From Haematococcus lacustris (taxonomy: Eukaryota > Chlorophyta > Chlorophyceae > Chlamydomonadales > Haematococcaceae), in assembly GCA_030144725.1 (NCBI GenBank), contig JASKMD010000021.1, forward strand, positions 62,001 to 126,000: a stretch of 64,000 nucleotides of DNA. The letters are read 5' to 3'. Under the pieces are notes generated by a model that did not search any database, was not told the origin of the DNA, and saw only the letters and a list, made by a program, of their open reading frames with translations. Shown here piece after piece: positions 31,724-45,913 of this stretch. The stretch's first letter is position 1, and each line of letters begins with the position of its first letter. The position numbers and the translations under genes are program-made.

Positions 31724-34700
31724 ATGGCGAGCACATCAGCTCTGCTGTGCGCTATTCTCACCTGTTTCTTAGCGCACAGCGCGGCATCGAGCAGCTTCGT
31801 ATCCCGCCGGGGCGCGCAGCTGCTCTTGGACAACCGACCATTGTGAGTTTATCGCGTTGTACAACAGTACGCGACATCTGCTAGCCTGTAGCCCTCCTTG
31901 TTGGTGGTCCGAGGTCACTTCACTGGCACTCACCATCCGCAGCTACTTCATCGGAGCGAATGCTTACTGGCTCATGGGTAAGCGAAGTGGTACTACAAAT
32001 GAAGCACCCAAGCGATGGTATGGGCCCAATGCTAGATGCGCTCTCACAAAGCAATGTGCCCGTGCATGACTGTTGGCAAACAACAACAGACGTGGCTAAG
32101 ATGTCTCACACGCGTAATCAAGTCGACCGCTTCTTTAAGTAAGCCACCGCTGGCAGATCAGTGATGCAAAGCAGTGCATGAGAGCCACGTTGTAACATGT
32201 CTGTGTAGGTACTGTAATTCATATGGGCTCACCGTCGTACGCATGTGGGCTTTCAACGAGGGTGAGCGCCTGAGCATGTGACACTGTCGCATTTGTGCGG
32301 AGCCATGAGCAGCAATGCTGTGCTATTGCAGGATGCCCTTCGGCTCCGGGAGTGTATGACCCTGTGGAGATGGCAGCCTTTGACTACATCATCAACTCTG
32401 CGGGATCTCACAAGATCAAGCTCATCCTTGCCCTGGGGAACACATGGACGGCCTACAGAAGGTGTGTAGCTGCAATTTAGCGCCTCACCTTGGTTGTCGA
32501 TCCTCACATGCGCCACTGCCACTTGCTGGCACGCATCCCTGCCTTTTTGCAGCCCTGAGGACTTCTTTCTGATGGCCGGGGTGAACCCAGCCAACAAGAC
32601 GCTGCTGGATTGGTATGGCTCCAGGCCGCTGCGGGACCTGTACAAGGTAAGCCGAGTTGAGCTGCGGCCTTCAGGGGGTGGGCACAGCTTGTTTGTGTGG
32701 TGAGCCCTTGGGGTGCTCAAGGCTAAGAGGCCATGAGCGCCCAAAAACATACAAAACGAACCTTCAATACTGTGCTTTTCTGCTTCTGAGTTCTCTCCCT
32801 GGCGGTGCTATTGTTGCCTCACCCACGTGTCCAAGGCAGCACTGCAAGTTATTGCATGCTTCCCTCCACCGATGCCTGGGCGCAGAGCCACATCACGGCC
32901 ATGGTGACCCGCAAGAACAGCCTCAACGGCCTAGAGTACCGCGAGGATCCCACCATCATGATGTGGGACGTCATCAACGAGCCCAGGTCAGGCGTGCTTC
33001 TGCTCTTGGTTACAGCAAGTGTAGTATGATATGCCACAAGCATACCATCTACCACAGCATACCCCGGAATACACTGGCCCCACCTTGCACTAGTGACATG
33101 AAAGTTCATGCATCCTTGCGCAAGGTTGCAATGGTTTCAAGGTAGTTCATAAAGCCATGGATTTCATGCATGGGTCATCAGCAAAGACATGCTTTCTACG
33201 ATGCTTTCCAGTCTGGCATTTGTTTGGGCGGTGATCAATTGTAATGGCGAGCTGTGTGTCTTATGTTCAGGATTGTAGTTCATCAATAAAAATGAACATC
33301 ACAATAACAAACAGGCCCACTTAACATTGCTGCAACAGACTGGTCCACTGGTCCTCGCTCGACTAACGAGGGCACACTACCTTGATCTCCTCATGACCCC
33401 GCTCTGTGTGCCTGTGTGTTCCTGCTCAGGTGCCCTGGCTGCACTCAGCACTGGCAGCAGCAGGTGCACCTGTCCTTCCTTAAGGTGGGTGTACAGTCCA
33501 GTGGTCCCTGCCGCACTCCTTCAGCTGAGCAACCTGCAAGCTGCCATGATGTGCATGACAGCCAGCAGCCGATCCTGCCACCGCTGCTGCTGCTGCTGCT
33601 ACTACTACCGCACTGCCGCTGCTGCTATCTCCCACCAACGCATGTTGTGCTGGAGCAGGAAATGTCGGATTATCTGCGTGCCATGGCCAGCAAGCAGCTT
33701 ACAGCTGTGGGCACTGAGGGGTACTACATGGACGCTGCCCACCTGCCTTACAACCCTGGTGCAGGCGCCTTCTGTGAGGGAGAGGACTGGTGAGTGGCTT
33801 CCTTGATGTTGGCTGAGCCAGTGCCATGTGGCCCCCTGCACCAACAGCATCAACAAGGGCATTGGTAGAGCTCCAGAGGTTGCAGGCCCGCTGCTGTGAG
33901 ATCAGGCTAATGTGATGGCAGCACCTTCACTGATGTGTGACATAGAATGTGCCAAGCACACACGCCTTGACACCCATGCATGCACTACATATGTATAAAG
34001 TATGCCTCTGGCTTACTGCTGCTTTGCATGGCGTGTGCAGGATTGCCATGAGCGCCATAGGGAGTGTGGACGTGACCACCGCACACATCTGTGAGTACAG
34101 CGAGGCTTGCCCCCTGCACACACCCCTGTGCTTGCCATCCCCATGATCGTGCCAGTTCAGAGCTAAAGCCAAGTTTGTTGCCATGTGTGGCCACCGCCAC
34201 ACGCAATGCTACTGCTGCTGCTGCTGCTGATGATGATGATGATGGCACCACAATCACGATGCCAGCTTTGATGCATCAAGCCACATCAAGCCAGACGGGT
34301 GATGTAGAGAAGGGCTGCATGGAAAGGCATGCAACACAGCTGATGCCCTTGCACCTCAGGCGACACACCCATCTGGTCATTGAGCTTGTCCATCGACAGG
34401 ATGGTCCTTGCACATGCCATGTTAACTGCAGATGACCGTCAGGTGGAGGCAGTCCCTCCAACATGGCGTCAGTGAGTTTTGACAGCATGCAATACAGTGC
34501 AAACCTCATCAGATGGGCAGCCTGACTGGCTGCATTAGCTTGCACTAGCCGCTGCAGCCACATTCTTCCTTCCTGGGTCACAAATAGCTCAAAATGATGG
34601 CTCATAATCAGGCAGCCAGTGCAGCACCACGAATTCTGGCAGCAGCACCTGCACTCAGCTAGGCACTCCAGGACATGTGAGTTAACAAACATCTGATCCC

Positions 34701-36505
34701 AACTCCATGTTGAGCCCTGCACTGCATACAACCGTGCTAACGTTTCCACCCAGCACTGCTAGCAACGGTGACATGGCTGTCTTGGCATGACAAGCAGCAG
34801 TAGCAGCAGCAGCAGCAGCATTGACAACCACAGCTATGCATGATAGTTGCCCCTCATACCGTTCTCTGCTTGGTTGCAGGCCGACCTTTGAGGACATCAT
34901 GAACTTTTTCAGCTTGAGCCTGAGCAGCCACACAGATGCAAGCCGCGCCCAAGGCAAGCCCTTTGTGGTGGAGGAGTTCAACCTGCTATCCACCGCCTTT
35001 TCCACTGAACAGCGGGCGCAGCTCTTCCAGGTGACCAATTTGCCGCACATGCACATACTCACAGAATGCTAGGCCATGAAGACAAGAAATAAATCCCTGC
35101 TGGCAGCACCTTAGCCCTCAACCTAGAGCCTTCATTGCAGTGGAACACTAAGTGTGGACCATTACAAAATTGTGTTTTTGTTTGTGTGGAGTTCCCATGC
35201 ACATGGCATACACATTGCGCCACTAGGCTCACACCAGCTCATACCTGCTCATACCCGTGCGTCACTCGCCTTGCACCTCCAAAGGGCACCACATGTCTGT
35301 TGCAGCATGCCACTGTGCAAGGTATGGCAAGGTGTGGCACCTTCAGCACTGCACCTCCGCCTTAGCACAGTCAGGCATGCTCCAGCAGTGAGCAGGACAC
35401 AAAGCTTGCGCCGCTTGGGCCAGGGTACACCCCCCACTAGGGATGGATAGGGTGGTCTGATAGACCCGTAGACTGCATGTTGGATCCACATGAGTCCGGG
35501 CTGAGACTAGAGCTGCAGTTTCCCCTTCGTGGCAACAAGTATATGTTTCTGGTTGTGCTGCGCAGCTGGTCTATGACGCCCTCGTTGACAGTGCCAAGTC
35601 CGGAGGTGCTCTGGCAGGTGCAATGTTTTGGAACGCTGCTATTGGCTCTGATGTGGGCGATGATGGGTGAGTTGTGGGGTGGTGATCAGGGGTCGCCGCC
35701 CACGCTTGTGTGTTTGCTGACCTCTTGGCCCATGCCTCACTATTTGCCTGAGCTGCTGGCTGACCGGCATCAGTCATGCTGGACAGACAAAAACACCGTT
35801 TTGTAGTGGTCCACACTTAGTGTTCCACTGCAATGAAGGCTCTAGGTTGAGGTTGAAGGTGCTGTACCATATGCTTCTGAAGCAGTATACACCATGCTTG
35901 CCATTGGTGGCAGTGACAGTGGCTTGCTGCTGATGTACAACGGTGGTGTCGGGGTCAGAGTGGGTGCCATGCAGTGTGACACTCATGGGGGAAGTGGTGG
36001 TGGCCTCTATGTAGGTACAATGTGTACCTGGACGTGGGTGGCGGTGTAATGCCGTCCCGGCGCCTGTTTGGCAGTGGTGCAGGCCCAGGACAGCCTGTAC
36101 GGCAGGCAGTGGTGGCTAACACTGAAGGTGAGCTGTGTGCTGGATGCCCAACACCGTGTATCCTCAGTGCCTATGGGTGTGATGCTGCTGACGATACGCT
36201 GTTGGTGGGTGTGGTGGTGGTGGTGGTGAGGGTGACAGTGACAGGCGCTGACAGTGGTGCTGGTGGTGCTGGGGATGGGGATGACGACCCCCACTGTGGT
36301 AGCCACGCGGTGTGCAGGTCTGGATGCGTTCCGTGGGGGTCCTCAACGCCTGGAGTGTGCGGAGGCTGAAGCTCGCTCTGGCTGGCTGCCCCTGTGGGCC
36401 CAGTCCGGGGGGCGCAGCGTCAGCCTGGCTACTTATGAGCAGCGCACGAGCCACAAGCAGGTGCAGGACATCATCAGGCAAACAGCCGGCCGGCTGCCCA
36501 AGTGA
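31724..36505 (+). CDS. GH5 mannanase-like protein (copy 2)
   Basis: Same 15-exon, 469-aa gene as at 12302-17083, each exon shifted by 19,422. Acid/base motif WDVINEPR and nucleophile motif VVEEFN are intact. I saw no substitution against copy 1, so it is probably the same gene assembled twice. Confidence 0.85.
35105..35215 (-). mobile_element. Solo Fanzor-element 3' end in GH5 intron 12 (copy 2)
   Basis: Copy of 15683-15793. Confidence 0.75.
35780..35863 (+). mobile_element. Solo Fanzor-element 3' end in GH5 intron 13 (copy 2)
   Basis: Copy of 16358-16441. Confidence 0.75.
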
Positions 36506-37474
36506 CACCCTGATGGTCCCCTGAGTGCTCTGGGTGCTCTGGGCTGGGGCGAGCGCAGCCCAGGGTGGGCTGAGGGGAGGGTGTGTGCAGGAGGACCTGT
36601 CTCTTGGTGGACAGTTAGAACAGGGTGCTGGAGAAGGTAGACAGTTGGAAATGGTAGGTAGCTTTGAATGATGCAGGGCTGTGTAGGGGGCGCTGGAGGC
36701 TGTGCATATGATATTGCCTGCTTGCATCACTGGCATGCAAACGTGTGAGTTAGCGGCCATGCCGTGTCACTGTGCCTTGTACTGTGAGCTGCGTTGGTGA
36801 AATGGACTGCAGTGAGGATTGCTGGTGCTGGCAGCTAGATGGCCACGAGGCAGCATTGCCAGGGCTGTGCGGCAGGTTTGTGGGTGTGCTCTCGTGAGTA
36901 TTTGTGGTAGTGTATGTGCCTTCGTGCTGTGGGGTGTGACGAGGTGCGAGTGCAGGAGTGGGATAGACAAGGAATTCCTGCACAGTTTCTTCTACGGCAG
37001 CTGCTGTGGTGCATTCCTAGAATCACATAGGAAGGATGAGGAGCAGGAGGGTGGTATGAATTGGGCCTGCTTGATGTAGGTCCATGTCTTTGTAGCCATG
37101 TAGCTGAGGGCGTGGGCTGGGTGTCCATCAATTGCCTTGTGATGAAAGAGTAGAGTGGCACGAAGGGGCAGGTACTGCAGTGGGGAAACATGCAGGTTTA
37201 CTAATCATGTGTGGAGTGAATGTATTGTTACTTGTGATTTGTACTAATCCATGATAAGTGACCTTGCGTAGCTTGCAAAGTCCGTACATATCAAGCATGC
37301 ATATAACTGATGGCATAGCAGAGTGCACATAGTTATTCTATGTAACACTTGTATGTGCTCCAGTCTGGAACTTAAACCTTATTATTTTTGTATCCTCCTG
37401 TTCCACGCCTTCCTTCTCCTCCAAATGATTTCCATACCTTGCATAGCTGCATGCAGCAGCAGCCCAGCGGTGGG

Positions 37475-38067
37475 GCAGGATAGTGCTTGTAAAAGAGTAC
37501 CGCACAACCCAGGTCAGCTCAGCAGTGAATGGCCAGCAGCCTTGTGAGAGGCAGCCTAACGATGCAGGGCCTCCAGACTGGCGGACTGGAAGTCCCCAGC
37601 AGGGCAGGTGGAACACCGCTGGTGTGCCCAGTCTGGAGCCAGCAGCGTGACCAGCCGGTGCGGGGCCTGATGTTGTGCCCGGTAGTGGCCCCCCGCAAGC
37701 CCCCACAGGCCCCACGCAGCAGCCAAGCAGCCAGCAGCGGAGCCTGGGCCCAACACTCCCCCGCCAGCCCAGCGCAGCAAGCGCATCAAGACTGAGCTGG
37801 CAGCTGAGCCCACCAAGGGCAAACCCCAAGGCCCAAGGCAAGGCTGCCAAAGCCAAGCCAGCCCCACAGCCAGGCAGGTGGCTGGACAGGGACTGCAATG
37901 CAGCGCTGAACATGCAGCGCATTGGGGAGAGTAGGTGGCGCCCACTGGAGCTGTGCTACTGGCCAGAGCAAGGGAAGCTGCCAGCCAAGGGCAAGGAGTA
38001 CCCAGGCTTGGGGTACAAGCGAGTGCGAGACAAGCCACCCAAGACCCAGCCTGCTGCGGCACAGTAG
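37475..38067 (+). pseudogene. Fanzor/TnpB-type C-terminal remnant, plus (copy 2)
   Basis: Copy of 18053-18645 with the same frame breaks and the same RuvC-III motif DRDCNAALN. The element's 3' end continues to 38308 (AAGGTGCT). The stretch before it (36506-37474) is the GH5 3' flank. Confidence 0.75.
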
Positions 38068-38308
38068 TGTGTGCCCCCCCCTCTTGAGCTGTTGTCAGCT
38101 TACACTTAGTGCATGTTTGTCATGCCACCTCTACATCATAGCCCTCCGGGGTCAGGCAATAGTGTAGGTGGTAGGCGGCTATGACCATGTGTATGCCATG
38201 TATATGCCATGTGCATGGGAACTCCACACAGACAAAAACACCGTTTTGTAGTGGTCCACACTTAGTGTTCCATTGCAATGAAGGCTCGAGGTTGAGGTCT
38301 AAGGTGCT
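38068..38308 (+). ncRNA. Fanzor-element 3' end, candidate omega-RNA region (copy 2)
   Basis: Copy of 18646-18886. The HRGP upstream region (38309-39146) follows. Confidence 0.4.
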
Positions 38309-39146
38309 CATGCAGGTTGGTACTGACCTGCATGGCTGCGCACCGTCTTGCAGGGCATAAGGAGCAGCAGATAACATCAGTGTCGATGCTGCGCACCCAT
38401 CCCAGATATGTCCGACACTGGCTCTAACGTCCGGTCCCGGTAACGCTGCCACCGCCACATGCAAAATCCGGCTTTAGACAAGGATGAATGTGATAAGTCA
38501 TCACACTTGACCTGCAGCCAGCAAGGTCGTCAAGGGCGCCAAAGGACATCATGGTACCTTGCAGTTGCATCGACACCATTACTTATGCAGCCCTGCCCTG
38601 GTGGCTTCCAGGCGCAAAGACTGAAGACAAGTGTCAGCCTTTATCTCACCGTGCTCTCGTACTTGCGTTGCGTGGACGCCGTGTCCCTCACGCTTGCCTA
38701 CTGCCACTCGCATCTCATTTTGTTCTTTGCATCACACGCGCAGGGCTTTTGCGGTTGTGGTGGGCGGGCGGGAGGTGGGGAGAACCTGGGGTTTTGTAAA
38801 TGTCACACGCCCGCGCAACAACACACAACAGTCATTCAAGCTGGCTAAACGCAGCGCTCGAAACATTGCGGCACAGAACACAGGGTGAGGCGAGCACAAT
38901 CCGCTAAGCTTCTGAAGGCCCAAAGGAACGACAGAACGTAGACGCTCACTCAGACAGCTTGAACTAACAAAGCTATCGTAGCAAGTCGGAAAAGAAAAGT
39001 AAAGGAAAGGTGAGCCCACCTTTGCAGCAATAGACAGGCGGCAAACACTAGGACACTGCTCTTAAGTACAGGTGCGTAAATATTGCAAAGGAGCGTGAAA
39101 GACAGCCTGACGCCGTTTTGCAGTACATTGCAGGTTCGTGGAGGCG

Positions 39147-42100
39147 ATGCTGCTGCTGCTCGCTGTACTGGGAGCTGTGGCTAGCCTGGTGTCAGCCCAG
39201 CCTCCTGCTCCCGACATCAGGGCAATTGTGCCGACTGACGCAACCTGCCCTTTCTCTACTTTGCTCCCCGCCGGTCGGAGGCCAGCAGCCAGATGGTGCC
39301 GCGTTGCGGAAGGAGGGGTGGGTGTGTCTGGCATTGCGCTAGTTGTGGTTGCGGAAGTAGGCTGGCATGGTCACGTCGCATATGCTTCCTCGTTCGCGGC
39401 ATGTTTAAATGACGCAGGACAACACAGCTGTGACCGCCAGCTTAGGAGGGACACCAGTGCAAGCCTGGGGCACTCGATTTCGGGGTAACCCCAATGGTGG
39501 CCCAGATGCAAGCGGTGGCTCTTTCAGCTCCAGGAGGCTGCCGCTGACTCAAGGCGGACAGTGTGGCAATGGTGCAGCCTGCCCATCCACAGCAAACAGC
39601 CTACCGCTCAATTTCACCTCAGCCTGCGGGGTGGATGGCGCACAAGTGAACATGTCATCCTCGGCGGCCAGCCCGGTGTGCACATCTAACAGCCTGGCAG
39701 CTGGACCACCCAACCCCACAGCCTGCACAGTGAGTTGCAAACCCAGCTACAATTGCAACCATGCACCGCGCCTGTAACACCAAGCCAGTGGTGCTGGGTA
39801 TGCATGCCTGATGCCTGATACATGCCCGCATCATCCTTCTCATCTGAGCTACAGCCAACTGCCTCTCTGCCCTGCCCTGCCCTGCCCTGCCCTGCCCTGT
39901 GCCCTTTGCCAGCCTGCGGACAACTGGGGCTCCCTGGGGAGTCAGTGCCTTATCCCCGGCGCAGCCTTCCCCAACTTGCCCTGGACAGCGCCACTCAGCA
40001 TGGCATGTGACAATAGGGTCATCACGCTCGACCTGGTGGACCTCAGCTCTGAGATCCAAGGCGCCCCAGGCGTGGGCTCCTATGCTTGGAACAAGGTGCG
40101 CCGCAACACAGGCCCCCAGCCCCAGCCCATGCAAGCAGTGGCACACCTGCTGCTGCGCTCTGAGCGCCTGCATGGCTCAGCCAGTCCTGGGTTAGCTTTC
40201 GTTAGCTTTGTCAAGCGCCATGCCTCGTGGCGGCTTAGGCAGCTGTGAATGTGTGGCAGCTACCAGACCACACGGAACATGAGTTTCAGAACTCTGTGGC
40301 CTTCAATCAAACAAATGCAGCAAGACAGTGCTCTTTGCATTGGTCGGGCCTTCTCCCCTTGTCACAGGGCCAGTGTCACAGGGCAGACGCACTGCATGAC
40401 TTGGCTGCCCAGCTTGCCATGCAAAAGATGACCCCATGGAGCTCATTCTGCATGCCGTGTTGTCCTGCACATCCTGTACAGGTCGGCATCATGTATATCT
40501 TCAAGGACTACAGTGACGTGCTGCACGTGACCGTTTCCCTGAACGCCACGTTCCGACCCAACAGAGGAGGCCCAGTAGACCCAGTCGCACCCGCCCTCAG
40601 CCCCAGCCACTTCTTTGTGGGTCAGTACATGCACGCCCAGCCTGCAGCAGGCTACACCGGTGTCGGCGTAGGCCCCACTGTGGGCGCGGTGTCCGTGTGG
40701 GACGCCTTCAACCTCACTCTCATCTACAGCTCCTCCTTTGGCCCCTACACCAACCTGCTGCAACCGGACGTCTTCAGCGGCAGGGACTCGAGGTGGGTGC
40801 ACCCAGCCTTGACCTGCTGCCCTGCACCGCACTGCACTTTGTTGCATTCTCACGGTGCGCTGGCTCAAGCTGCAATGCTGCCAGCTGGGGCCAACTGCTG
40901 AGCAAAGCGGTGAGAGGAAGTGGCCCACATGCTGGACACACTCAAGGCCACGCCACCGCCGTCACAAGGCGTAACAAGAACAAGGCGCATTAGCACCTTA
41001 GCCCTCAACCTAGAGCCTGCATTGCAGTGGAACACTAAGTGTGGACCACTACAAAACGGTGTTTTTGTCTGTGTGGAGTTCCCATGCACATGGCATATAC
41101 ATGGCATACACATGGTCATAGCCGCCTACCACCTACACTATTGCCTGACCCCGGAGGGCTATGATGTAGAGGTGGCATGACAAACATGCACTAAGTGTAA
41201 GCTGACAACAGCTCAAGAGGGGGGGGCACACACTACTGTGCTGCAGCAGGCTGGGTTTTGGGTGGCTTGTCTCGCACCCGCTTGTACCCCAAGCCTGGGT
41301 ACTCCTTGCCCTTGGCTGGCAGCTTCCCTTGCTCTGGCCAGTAGCACAGCTCAAGTGGGCGCCACATGCTCTCCCCAATGCGTTGCATGTTCAGCGCTGC
41401 ATTGCAGTCCCTGTCCAGCCACCTGCCTGGCTGTGGGGCTGGCTTGGCTTTGGCAGCCTTGCCTTGGGCCTTGCCCTTGGTGGGCTCAGCTGCCGGCTCA
41501 GCCTTGGTGCGTTTGCTGCGCTGTCACTCACTCTCACACCTCTGAAGGGCACCTCTAATGGGCACCTCCAAAGGGCACCTCCTAAAGTTCAAAGGGCACC
41601 TTCAAAGGGCTGCCTTAGGGCTGTCTGCCATGCCATGCCATGCCAGCCTGCACACCATCTTTGTGCAGGTGCACCCCCACCCCCCTGCCCCCCAGCAACA
41701 AGGCGCAACAGCATGGTAGAGACGTGCGACGATTGTGCATAATCCGACCTACTTACCTGTCCTGCTTGCAGGCTGTGGTCATGCTTCACGTACTCCATTG
41801 ACCTGAAGAACGTGTGCAACCCCTCGCTCACGGAATACCGGACGTTTGACGCGTCGAACCCCGGCTTCCGGCAGCCTTTGCCGCAGGGCCCTGGCTGCTA
41901 CGCGAAGGGCCAGCCGACACAGCTGACTAAGTTATCCGGCGCGCCCTTCACCCGCGACCTGTCAAACATCACGAATGGCAACCCGTTGATCGCACAGATG
42001 CAGTTCACGGTCACCAAATTCTCCATGACGCCCGGCTGCTCCCCCAGGTGAAGCTGGGCAGCGACTCGATACTTGTAGCAACAGTGGCACCCTCCTCCCA

Positions 42101-45100
42101 GCGCTGCTCACAGCTCAGCATGTCACGCCAGCACCGCCTTGTATCTCACACCACCTGGGCGGCGTCTCACACCAGCACCGCCTTGGATCTCACACCATCT
42201 GGCTAGCCTCTCACACCACAGCAGCACCTTGTCAGCATCTGGCTAGGAAGTACCCAAGACCTCACCTCCTGCAGGCAACTCACTTTGAACAGAGTCCATG
42301 CAGCATACCAGACCCTCTTGTGTGTGTGTGCGTGTGCGTGCGCGTGTGGGTGTGTGTGCTCTCCATACGCAGCCTGTACGCCGCCAGTGCTGCCCCAAAC
42401 CGCAACTCCTCCAACATTGCCACCTCCAACATCGTCACCGGCATGTCGCAAGTCAGCGATGTCTGCGGCTGTGCCGACCTCAGCGTGTCGTCGCCCACCA
42501 TCACCGCCCGCACCCTGCCGCAAGGCACCCGGCGCGACCCCTTCGCCTCGTCGCTGCCCGCCGGGGTCCCCAACAACTTCGACGTGAACGACAACCCGAG
42601 CAGCAACGGGCTGTGGCCAGCCTCCACCATCCCTGTGGGGCCTGTACTTAGCGGCCAGAGCGGCATCTACGGCTCGTCATCGCTCATGGACCTCATGGCT
42701 ATGGGGCTGCCCCAGGGTTGCTCTGCCAGGGGTGCCAGCCGCCCCCCGTCCCCCCCACCCCCTCCTAACCCCCCTCCCTCCCCACCCCCCACACCACCCT
42801 CCCCTCCATCCCCAGTGCTCAGCCCTCCCCCTGCTGCCCCAGCCAGGAGCCCCCCACCCAGCCCTACCCCACTACCCAGCCCCCTACCCGCACCCCCCTC
42901 TCCCACCCCTTCACCTCCACCCCCTGCCCCGCCCCTGGCGCCCCCGGGCATCCCACCACCTGCCCCCCCACCCCCCCCTCCCTCCTCCAGCACCTACTCC
43001 GCTTGGTACTTCAAGGCTTCTGGCTCTCAGATGAACGAGCTGCAGTGCCTGGGCCTCGACCTGTACCTGTCCTTCTTCCTGGACGGCACGCAGCTGCCCT
43101 ACGACTACTGCACCCTGTACAGCAACTCGGACCCTGTCACCGGCGCCCTGCGCTACTCCATCCTGGTCAAGGCCATTGCGTTCAGCAACCCCACGCAGCG
43201 CGACCTCATGTTCACCCTGTTTGCGCAGACCATGCCAGGCAACGAGCCAATCACCCCCGTGTATCAGGAAAGCAATGGTGAGTGATGGAGAGGGCAGAAG
43301 GGAGAAGAAAGAGGGGGGAGGGGAGGGGAGGGGAGGGGAGGGGGAGGGGCAGTGTGACAGGCAGAGCTGTGAGGGTACTGGTATAGGTGGTTATACCACT
43401 GGGCCGAGCTGAAGGACTGCGGCCGCCATGGCCCTGGCCTGATGTTGTGTCCAGCTGCCTTTCTGCCTGGCCACACATCACCTCGTAACCGCTGCCCGAC
43501 CTCGCAGTATGGAACGGCCTAATCCGGGCGATGGGCATTGACGTGTCCGGCCCCTCCCCTGTTTGCGACCTGGTGGCGCTGTACTTCCAAGGCGACCCCC
43601 AGAGCAACGTCCCCTCCGCTTCCGCCTACGGCACCAACTTCACCGCGCTCACTCCGGACTACTGGAACAGCGTGTGGTTCTCGGTTGCGTACTCGGGCTT
43701 TCCGACCGAAACGCCCTTTCCCGCGCAGCTGGCGCTGAGCCTGTTGGACGGCATGCAGCCCGTGTTCCCTGACTGGGAACAGCCAGACAGCCTGTTTTCA
43801 CGCGGCTTTCTCAGCCCTGGGAACCTCCCCCCCTTGCTAGTCCTGCAAGGCGTGGATGCTCCCTCAGCCTGCCCTCCTCCTCCCCCAGCCCCGCCCTCCC
43901 CCCCCTCGCCCCCCCCCCTACCCCCTCCTCCCTCCCCTTTCCCCGCCCCCCCTCCCCCCCCCGCCCCCCCGAGCCCCATGCCGCCCCCCTCCCCACCGCC
44001 GCCCCCCAGCCCCCCCCCACCACCCTGCCCCGTCATCATCACCGTCACCCGCGTGACCAGTGCTGGGCAGGCGCCCATCCAGGACCCCTCGACCGCTGCC
44101 AGCAGCCTTGTGCGTGACCTCACCACCCTCTACAACATGGGCAACCTAGCGAGCCGCGGCTACCTCCCCGCCCCCGGCGCCACCTTCATCGCCGCCAACA
44201 CCTCCTCCTCCGACGTCATCTCCGCTAGCCTCAGCCTGGCAAACGCCGCACAGCTCAGTGGCTGGTATGCCTACGTGCTGGCTCAGACCACCAGGATCGG
44301 CTACCTGGGCTTCACTCGCATCCCTGCCCTGGGCTGCGCAGACACCATCCGCTTCGAGGATGGCTGTGCCAGCAACCGCAGCCTCACCTTCACCGGCACC
44401 CCCTCCCCTGGCAGCATCGTCAACAGCCTATTCAGACCTTGCCCCCCTCCCCCTCCTCGCCCCCCCCTCCCTCCATCCCCTCCTTCCCCTTTCCCCCCCT
44501 CTCCCCCCTCCCCTCTCCCCCCACCTTCTCCCAGCCCCCCACCCTCCCCATCCCCACCAACACCCCCCAGCCCCGCCCCCAGCCCTGCCCCCCCGCCCAG
44601 CCCCCCCCCAGCCGGCACCTTCTCCATCCAGGTCGACCTGGACCCCACACAGTTCAGCCCAGCCAACATCACGCAGGTGCTGTCCCTCCCCCTGCTCAGC
44701 CGCCAGGTCTTCCAGCTCTTCACCCTGTTCGCCCTGGAATCCCAGGTGCAGGGCCCCGCCGGCAGCAGCCCCGGCAGCGTGTTCACCTCCTCCTTCACGT
44801 CCGCCGACCCCACCGTGTTTGGCACCCGCACCTGGACCAGCACCAGCACCCAGGCAGGCGCCACCACCCTCATGGCCACCCTGGACTTCATGGTCAACTT
44901 CCTGGTCTCAACTGCCGCCATCCCCTGCGGCTCTACCCTCACGGCAACCGGCACCGCGGGGGTCGACCTCCCTCGCGTGTACACCTGCAGCCAGCTCATC
45001 ACCAGCCTGTGCTGCCCACCCCCACCAGCCCCACCAGCCCCACCAGCCACCCGCCCCAGCAGCCAGGCCGTGGGGGGCAGGCACCGGCGCCTGGGTGAGC

Positions 45101-45114
45101 TGGACCTGCAGTGA
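39147..45114 (+). CDS. Large HRGP extracellular protein (copy 2)
   Basis: Same gene as at 19725-25710, seven exons shifted by 19,422 up to the last one. The final exon is 18 bp shorter: its C-terminal PAP run has two fewer units (six residues), giving about 1,328 aa. This is the one difference I found between the two blocks, and it may be an allelic or repeat-collapse difference. The 3' flank runs to 45913. Confidence 0.75.
40992..41522 (-). pseudogene. Fanzor/TnpB-type remnant with 3' end, minus (copy 2), in HRGP intron 4
   Basis: Copy of 21570-22100. The 3' noncoding end is 40992-41232 and the coding remnant is 41233-41522, including DRDCNAALN. Confidence 0.75.
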
Positions 45115-45913
45115 GGGCGCAGTGCACCCTGGCAGCCGGGCAGCCTTGCTCAGCTTGATGAGCTCCCTGGTGCCGGGCGGCAGGGCAGAGGTCCGCAGCC
45201 GCAGCCGCAGCCTGAGGGTCGTGGCAGGGCGATAGGCCTGTGCTCTGCTTTTGTCGACCTTGTTGGCTCCTCAGAAGGTTCAATCATGATCACGATGATG
45301 ATGGTGATGGTGATGATAATGGCCCACAAAGCTTCGGCCGCCAGCTGTTCCGCTGGCATGGCTGCCCTACCCCTCGAAGGGTGCGGGGCACTGGAGCCTG
45401 CAGTGCTACACCTGCAGTGTCAAGGTTCAGGCCGGGTCGCCTGTTCCTATGCCCGCCACGTTGCTGACGGGCAAGGCTGGGCAGCCATAGCAAGCTGCCA
45501 TGTACAAGAATGCAATCCCCCCATTATCATCACCCTCATCACCCTCATCTTCATCATCATCGTCGTCGTCTGGGGCTGCGCTCATCCCGTGTCTGGGGTG
45601 CGTGCTTAGCGCAACAGCCTGGGTTGGGGGCACAAGTTGACCGCTAAGGGCCTAAGGTTCTGTGGATGGCTGTGGCAGCCTGTGTGGTGATGTGATGGCC
45701 TGCAACATGGCGCTGTGCTGACATAGAACCCAACTAAGGGAGGGGGGGTGGGTGCACCGACAACTCAGGTGGAGGTGGAGGCAACAGCAATGTGTGATGA
45801 CTAAGCCCAACAATGTACATAGTCAAGGAGGGTGGCTCCACCCACCGCGCCTGCTGCAGTGTGCTACATGCACTCGGAGTCTGATGCGAAGAAGCCGGCA
45901 CCCCTGGTGGGGT

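Larger units (their letters stand above)
27010..45913. repeat. Duplicated 18.9-kb block, copy 2
   Basis: 18,904 bp, matching 7588-26509 apart from 18 bp missing near 45040 (two PAP-coding 9-bp units of the HRGP tail). Unique sequence continues after 45913. Features within it repeat those of copy 1. Confidence 0.95.

Noticed and set aside
7588..45913. Segmental duplication creating paralogous GH5 and HRGP genes
   Set aside because: Near-perfect identity through introns and transposons plus borders at the N gap fit a contig overlap better.
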